From Nitrospirota bacterium (lineage in GTDB: Bacteria; Nitrospirota; Nitrospiria; Nitrospirales; Nitrospiraceae), in assembly GCA_002737345.1 (NCBI GenBank), contig NSIK01000012.1, forward strand, positions 53 to 64,052: a DNA stretch of 64,000 nucleotides, given 5' to 3'. Under the pieces are notes generated by a model. That model ran no database searches, was not told where the DNA came from, and worked only from the letters and a program-made list of their open reading frames with translations. Positions 60,718 to 64,000 of the stretch are shown in pieces (the stretch's first letter is position 1; every line of letters begins with the position of its first letter). Position numbers and translations under genes: made by a program.

Positions 60718-62061
60718 ATGAAGCAGATTTTGATGGTCGGTGCCGGCTCGGTGGGTGGGTTCTTCGGAGCGCATCTGGCAAAGAATAATCCCAATGTGTC
60801 CTTCTTGTTGAGGGCCAAGACGCTCGCGGCCGTGAAACAGAACGGCTTGACGATTCGTAGCGCCAAGGGCTCCTTTACTGTCCACCCAACCGCTGCTTCA
60901 GACCCGCGAGAGCTTCCGAAGCCGGACCTGATCATCCTCTCGGTTAAAGCCTATGACCTGGACGAGGTGTTGAATCAACTCGAGCCGGTCCTGACCAATC
61001 AGACCGTCATCCTGACTCTCCAGAACGGGGTGGATACGGAAGACCGTATCGTGGCCCGCCTGCAACGGGATTGCGTCGTCGGTGGCGTAGCCTTTATCTA
61101 TTCCAAGATCGCCTCGCCCGGCGTCATCGAGCACTATAAGAAGGGGGCGGTCGCCATCGGTGAGCTGATGGGGCATCAGAGCCCGCGTTTGCTCGCCATT
61201 GCGGATCTGTTCAATCAAGCGGGGATTCCCTGTCAGCTTACGGAGGATGTGCGGAAAAGCAAATGGGAAAAAATGTGTTGGAACTGCGTCTTCAATCCGC
61301 TCACCGTCATTGTCGATGACAAAGTGGCGAAGACGCTAGAACATCCGGAGATGCTTCGTGTTATCCATCAGATTGTCGAGGAGGTTTCAGCCGTCGCAGC
61401 CTCGGTCAAGGTACCTCTGTCGCCTGATATGGCAGAGAAGGTCGTGCGCTGGACTCAGGAGATTCGCGATATCCATACCTCCATGTACGATGATTGGAAG
61501 GCGGGCCGTCGGACCGAGATCGATTACTTGAACGGGTATATTGTGCAAAAAGGGCGCGAGCTCGGCATTCCAACACCGGTCAATGAGGCGCTGACAGCCA
61601 TGATCAAGACGATTACGGAAAAGGAAAAGACCGGGCCCGGTATCGTCAGGATCGACGGGGCGATGGTCCAGCCAGTGTCATTGGATCGCGCGGCGATTGC
61701 AGCCTTGCCGGCGGAGCACCAGCTGGACATTTCGACGGTGATGCCCAATATGAAGGGTAAAGGCATTCGCCTCAAAGCCTTGCTGGATATGCCGGCTCTG
61801 GCGATCAAGGCCGATCATGTCACGGTCCATGCCGGAGACGGAAAGTATTCAGCCTGTCTGACCCTTGCGCAGGCCGTAGAGTGGGGAATTTTATTGTATG
61901 AAGTGGATGGGGAGGCTCTTCCTGAGTCGAAAGGCGGCCCCTATCGATTGGTAACCCCGGGTCTGGGAGATCTCTGTGCCAATGTGAAGGGGGTCGCGAG
62001 GATCGAGGTCACGATTGGACCCGGCACAGATACCAGACCATCGGTCAGGACGAATTGCTGA
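60718..62061 (+). CDS. Ketopantoate reductase-like protein fused to a sulfite-oxidase-fold domain
   Basis: Residues 1-302 are 2-dehydropantoate 2-reductase (PanE/ApbA): nucleotide loop MVGAGSVGGFFGA, the Lys in VRKSKWEKMCWN and the C-terminal RTEIDYLNGYIV. Residues about 307-433 add a domain similar to the molybdopterin oxidoreductase (SUOX/YedY) core: GIRLKALLDM, VTVHAGDGKYSACLTL, ILLYEVDGEALPESKGGPYRLVTPG and NVKGVARIEV. The molybdenum-ligating Cys is missing, so the domain probably does not hold Moco. Role of the fusion unknown. Confidence 0.85.
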   Translation: MKQILMVGAGSVGGFFGAHLAKNNPNVSFLLRAKTLAAVKQNGLTIRSAKGSFTVHPTAASDPRELPKPDLIILSVKAYDLDEVLNQLEPVLTNQTVILTLQNGVDTEDRIVARLQRDCVVGGVAFIYSKIASPGVIEHYKKGAVAIGELMGHQSPRLLAIADLFNQAGIPCQLTEDVRKSKWEKMCWNCVFNPLTVIVDDKVAKTLEHPEMLRVIHQIVEEVSAVAASVKVPLSPDMAEKVVRWTQEIRDIHTSMYDDWKAGRRTEIDYLNGYIVQKGRELGIPTPVNEALTAMIKTITEKEKTGPGIVRIDGAMVQPVSLDRAAIAALPAEHQLDISTVMPNMKGKGIRLKALLDMPALAIKADHVTVHAGDGKYSACLTLAQAVEWGILLYEVDGEALPESKGGPYRLVTPGLGDLCANVKGVARIEVTIGPGTDTRPSVRTNC

Positions 62062-62069
62062 AAACTTAT

Positions 62070-63404
62070 TTATCGAAAGACTCGAATCGTTTTCCACTGT
62101 TCCGATCTGTAACGCCACAAGAGTAACGCCATCCTGACCGTCCAATCCGCGATCATCGCACTCCAGACATAGAGCACATCCATCGCAAGCCAGGGTCCTG
62201 CGGTGATGGCGAGGGGCACGCGGACTCCCCACATGCCGATGGTCGTGGCCAGCATGATGAATCTGGTATCGCCCGCTCCACGCAGTGACCCTGCCAGGAC
62301 CATGGTGAGGGCCAGCGGCACTTGGAGCACGGCGACGATTCGCAGGAAGACTGTTCCGAGTTCGATGACGGCTTCGTCATGAGTAAAGGCGCGAAGCAGG
62401 ATGTAGGGGAAAAAGAAGAACAAGACGCCCATCGCGGCCATCGCAGTACTGGCCAGCCGGTTCGCCTCCCAGTTTTCGAGTTTCGCCCTCACATATTTCC
62501 CCGCGCCAATACTCTGTCCCACCATCGTGGCCGCAGCAATGGCAAACCCATATCCAGGCAGGAACGAGAGAGACTCAATCGACAAGCCGACTTGATGGGC
62601 TGCATAAGTCACGGTGCCGTAGAGCAGGACAACCTTGGTGTAAATGATGATGCCTGCCTGTTGAAAGATCCGTTCGCCGGAGACCGGCGCGCCGATCTGC
62701 CAGGTGGAGCGCATGAGATCGCGGCGGATCACGAGCGACCGCTTGAAGACTCTTCGATTGGCCCAGAGGAGATAGAGGACGCCGGTTCCTTCCGCGAGTC
62801 CTGTAGCCACGGCGGCGCCGGTGAGACCCCAGGCTGGAAACCCCCAGAGGCCATAGACTAGCGGGTAGGCGATCGTCAGATAGATGAGATTCACTCCGAT
62901 CAAAGCATACATCGGCGTTTTAGTATCGCCGGTTCCTTGCATTATCGAGGAGAGCACTTGAAGGAAGATGGTGCAGGGAATGACCAGGAAGATGAGGTTC
63001 GAATAGGGCAGAGCCAAGGCGATGACGTCCTGCTCTGCGCCTAACAGCTCCATAGTGAGACGATTGAGGGACAGTCCCAGTAGCACGAGGCCGCAGGAGA
63101 CGAGGGCGGCCAATCCAAGAAGATGGGTGGCGGCTTCTCCGACGTCTTTGGTGCGGCGCGCACCCCAGAGCTGGGCGATGAGGACGTTGGCTCCCACTGA
63201 CAAGCCGGAGACGAGTGTGGTGGACATGAAGGCCAGTAACTGGCCGAGTCCGACTGCGGCAATGGAGGTCGCGCCGAGCCCGCCCACGAGGAAGACGGCG
63301 GCGATGCCTTCGGTGCGTTGGAGCAGGCTGCTGACCGTGACTGGCAGGGCAAGGGTCAGGACCGATTTTCTGATTTGGGCGATGCGGGATGCCATGTGTG
63401 ACAT
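62070..63404 (-). CDS. MATE-family multidrug exporter
   Basis: Twelve hydrophobic segments in two homologous halves (LALPVTVSSLLQRTEGIAAVFLVG and IGAPVSGERIFQQAG), with the family MVGQSIGAGKYVRAK loop. MATE proteins use Na+ or H+ gradients to export drugs or metabolites. 444 aa is normal. It is convergent with panE and ends 8 bp from it. Met4 is an alternative start. Confidence 0.92.
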   Translation of the reverse strand: MSHMASRIAQIRKSVLTLALPVTVSSLLQRTEGIAAVFLVGGLGATSIAAVGLGQLLAFMSTTLVSGLSVGANVLIAQLWGARRTKDVGEAATHLLGLAALVSCGLVLLGLSLNRLTMELLGAEQDVIALALPYSNLIFLVIPCTIFLQVLSSIMQGTGDTKTPMYALIGVNLIYLTIAYPLVYGLWGFPAWGLTGAAVATGLAEGTGVLYLLWANRRVFKRSLVIRRDLMRSTWQIGAPVSGERIFQQAGIIIYTKVVLLYGTVTYAAHQVGLSIESLSFLPGYGFAIAAATMVGQSIGAGKYVRAKLENWEANRLASTAMAAMGVLFFFFPYILLRAFTHDEAVIELGTVFLRIVAVLQVPLALTMVLAGSLRGAGDTRFIMLATTIGMWGVRVPLAITAGPWLAMDVLYVWSAMIADWTVRMALLLWRYRSEQWKTIRVFR

Positions 63405-63407
63405 CCT

Positions 63408-63530
63408 AGCAGGCCGTTGATAACGGCCGCCAGCTTCGTTCCCAGGGCTCGTGAAACGTAGACGTAAAACGAGAGTTGACCGGGAGCGGCGGTCTTGTTG
63501 GACGAACTTCCTTAACAGCCTGAGATTGAT
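63408..63530. repeat. MITE-like intergenic element, copy 3 (degenerate)
   Basis: CTAGCAGGCCGTTGATAACGG followed by CCGCCAGCTTCGTTC closely resembles the 48.9-kb copy (CCAGCGTCGTTCTCG). It then diverges into GTGAAACGTAGACGTAAAACG and ends about TTCCTTAACAGCCTGAG. It occupies the space between the MATE and DUF2779 genes. Confidence 0.5.
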
Positions 63531-63590
63531 TCGTGCTGTGCCTTCTGCCTGCTGGACAAATGAGGGGCTGTCCGATTAGGGTTCTGTACG

Positions 63591-64000
63591 ATGAATGAAC
63601 TCAACGATCCCGTACCAGCTGCGCTTCCGAAGGTTCCGCGCCTGTCCAAGTCGAAATTTCTGTCCGGTCTGCAATGTCATAAGCGCCTATACCTTGAAAT
63701 CCATCAGCCTTTTCTTGCGACCAAGCCGGACGCGGCGACTCAGGCGATGTTTGAGATGGGAACAGCAGTCGGGGAGTTGGCCAGGAGTCGTTTTGCCGGC
63801 GGTGTCCTGGTGACTGCTGGGTATCGCCAGACCGAGGCAGCGCTGGCGCAGACGGCGGCTTTGGTGAAAAATCTTGCCGTGCCGGCGATTTTCGAAGCGG
63901 CCTTTTTGCACGGCGGAGTGCTGATTCGCGCGGATGTGCTGGAGCGGGTGCCGTCCGCGGAGGGAGAGCCTGGCGGTTGGCGTTTGATCGAGGTCAAGTC
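63591..64000 (+). CDS. DUF2779/Cas4-like nuclease-related protein, N-terminal part
   Basis: An open frame from ATG 63591 runs off the end of the window. LSKSKFLSGLQCHKRLYLEIH is the typical DUF2779 opening with a Cys. VLIRADVLERVP and WRLIEVKS supply the Asp and ExK of a PD-(D/E)XK nuclease fold. Cas4-like Cys clusters would come later in the protein. It is a likely nuclease of a family often near defence or repair genes. Partial. Confidence 0.75.
   Translation, partial: MNELNDPVPAALPKVPRLSKSKFLSGLQCHKRLYLEIHQPFLATKPDAATQAMFEMGTAVGELARSRFAGGVLVTAGYRQTEAALAQTAALVKNLAVPAIFEAAFLHGGVLIRADVLERVPSAEGEPGGWRLIEVK

Noticed and set aside
1-64000. CRISPR array, prophage, insertion sequence with transposase, rRNA operon or replication origin
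   Set aside because: I found no regular spaced repeats, no transposase, integrase or structural phage genes, no rRNA and no DnaA-box cluster.

Overview
The window is a 64 kb piece of a GC-rich bacterial chromosome with no phage, plasmid or rRNA genes. Gene content points to Nitrospirota, most likely the genus Nitrospira, but this is an inference. The support is a chlorite-dismutase-family protein, the cinA-(thpR)-recA-recX-alaS order, many secreted beta-propeller and TPR proteins, a large molybdate uptake operon, and short dispersed repeats of a kind I associate with Nitrospira genomes. No single marker gene proves it.

Layout. 0-9 kb (+): end of a TPR protein, bcp, a secreted protein, radA, a lipoprotein, tsaB-rimI, a DUF465 protein, tatC, a secreted propeller protein, a cyclophilin and a second lipoprotein. 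9-15.3 kb (-): a tripartite RND efflux operon (pump, adaptor, TolC) preceded by a decayed response-regulator fragment. 15.3-20.3 kb: a TPR protein, trmL, a J-domain protein fused to an ERCC4-like nuclease fold, an acetate-transporter-family protein and a PPOX-fold protein. 20.6-27.5 kb (+): a seven-gene operon of overlapping or closely packed genes for molybdate/tungstate. It encodes an HTH plus binding-domain regulator, a divergent ModA-like protein, a lipoprotein, an outer-membrane porin and ModABC. 27.9-34.2 kb: an XRE/S24 self-cleaving repressor with a palindromic operator touching its start codon, two small ORFs, a CAT-anticodon tRNA, a SOUL protein, a ferritin-like protein, an SDR enzyme, an OB-fold protein and two unknown genes.

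34.2-46 kb: a Cld-family protein without the distal Arg, cinA, a broken thpR, an unknown gene, then recA-recX-alaS-ruvX-mltG and deoC-deoB-ridA. 46-49 kb: secreted IPT/TIG and Ycf48-like proteins. 49-59 kb (-): valS-nadC-birA-coaX, then grpE-dnaK-dnaJ-rsmE. 59-64 kb: a small basic protein, a shattered response-regulator pseudogene, a HAD hydrolase, a ketopantoate reductase fused to a sulfite-oxidase-fold domain, a MATE exporter and the start of a DUF2779/Cas4-like nuclease gene.

Most of the window is housekeeping: recombination, tRNA modification, translation, chaperones and cofactors. The least ordinary items are two domain fusions (J-domain/ERCC4 and PanE/sulfite-oxidase fold), the molybdate operon with its own porin and lipoprotein, and lipoprotein genes whose start codons lie inside A/T-rich inverted repeats. 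A 9-bp tandem repeat also supplies the cinA start, three MITE-like intergenic elements are present, and several regulatory or repair genes are decaying.
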